A DNA stretch of 64,000 bases, taken from Dastarcus helophoroides (taxonomy: Eukaryota; Arthropoda; Insecta; Coleoptera; Bothrideridae). Below the pieces are notes generated by a model. It had not been told where the DNA came from and did not search any database. It saw only the letters and a program-made list of their open reading frames with translations. The stretch spans positions 9,006,782 to 9,070,781 of the forward strand of contig CM053328.1 of assembly GCA_028583605.1 (NCBI GenBank), written 5' to 3'. The first letter of the stretch is position 1. Each line of letters starts with the position of its first letter. A program made the translations under genes and the position numbers. Below, in pieces: positions 63,493-64,000 of the stretch.

Positions 63493-63547
63493 CTGACCTC
63501 CCTATAGCGAATTCCTAAATCCTACAAAAAAATTCGTTATAGAGAGG
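63493..63547. mobile_element. Possible pogo/Tigger-like terminal sequence
   Basis: CTGACCTCCCTATAGCGAAT and ATTCGTTATAGAGAGG form a hairpin (63497-63513 against 63531-63547, 15 of 17 paired). Paired phrases of the type CTATAGCGAA/TTCGTTATAG occur in the termini of pogo-like elements of insects. The other end of an element is not found before the window ends, so this is tentative. Confidence 0.4.
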
Positions 63548-64000
63548 TTTTCATTATAGGAAGCTACCATTAAAAATACTTGCAGGAATTTCAAATTTGT
63601 TGGAAATGTATTTTTTTAAACCGTGATTATAAACACTATTGATCGATTGAACTTTTTCACTGAGCATTAAAGTTGTTATTCGACATTTTTTTTTGCAATT
63701 TTACTCTTTTTATTCTTCTGACGCATTAAATCAACTGAAGAAGAAAATCTTTTTTCTACTAACAGGCAAACAAATTCATTAGCATGGGGTAACTCAAAAA
63801 TTAGGAACTTTTTCTGAACGGAATGCAATTAAAAACTAATTAAATCTTGGAAAGTCATAAGTATCCCAAAAATTGGGAAATTTTTTTGAACAGAAGCATT
63901 TAGAAATCAATTATGCTTTAGAAAATCTTGGTTCAAAAATTCGCTGTTTGCGTTCGTTAAATGCAGTTAAGTTTATGTGTAACTTTGCGTAAAATGCTGC
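63548..64000. other. Window end, no gene seen
   Basis: AT-rich sequence without long ORF, repeat or recognisable element, apart from a second CATTATAGGAAGC phrase directly after the pogo-like hairpin. Confidence 0.5.

Overview
The window looks like a piece of insect nuclear genome, possibly hymenopteran; the order is a guess. It is very AT-rich, has spliced genes with canonical GT/AG borders and multi-kilobase introns, and carries hAT-type DNA transposons, LINE debris and dense repeats. I see no bacterial operons, tRNA, rRNA or CRISPR.

Coding content is small. (1) A minus-strand gene enters at 22043 and runs to at least 6912. Its four exons (21965-22043, 13188-13369, 7255-7431, 6912-7100) have compatible phases and consensus splice sites. 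They encode an N-terminal membrane anchor followed by the N-terminal part of a WSD-type (wax ester synthase/DGAT-like) O-acyltransferase with a diverged HHxxxDG motif. The rest of the protein is not found in the window. (2) A minus-strand 3'-terminal exon at 55481-56381 encodes a protein with two membrane segments, a cysteine and basic juxtamembrane region, a PPxY motif and a long Ser/acidic tail. Everything else listed as an open frame is chance ORF in repeats. A LINE reverse-transcriptase C-terminal fragment with an in-frame stop and a frameshift lies at 40383-40705.

Most of the remaining DNA is a degenerate repeat built on a short A/T motif around a TCGA core. It forms long blocks of fixed strand polarity that flip along the window. 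Inside these blocks are higher-order tandem arrays: about 530 bp (835-1760), 500 bp (14640-18300), 330 bp (19419-20085), 1.36 kb (23100-25370), up to 490 bp (26380-28860) and 340 bp (29120-31140).

Mobile elements: a 2.97-kb hAT element with 8-bp target duplication (7781-10753); a 414-bp hAT-like MITE (12624-13037); a 1.2-kb TIR element (45848-47065) with a truncated relative (3835-4223); and about 19 copies of a short self-complementary retroposon, here called H1. H1 has two inverted arms plus a one-sided tail of about 37 bp ending in poly-A, with target duplications of 9-16 bp. A second, unrelated family with the same architecture, H2, has a 155-bp solo copy (48316-48470) and a 2.86-kb copy (41036-43894) whose interior is duplicated in inverted orientation at 48540-51325. 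This layout, inverted terminal arms plus an asymmetric tail plus variable target duplications, recalls Penelope-like elements. One H1 arm also contains a hammerhead-ribozyme-like core. H1 and H2 are the best candidates for something undescribed.
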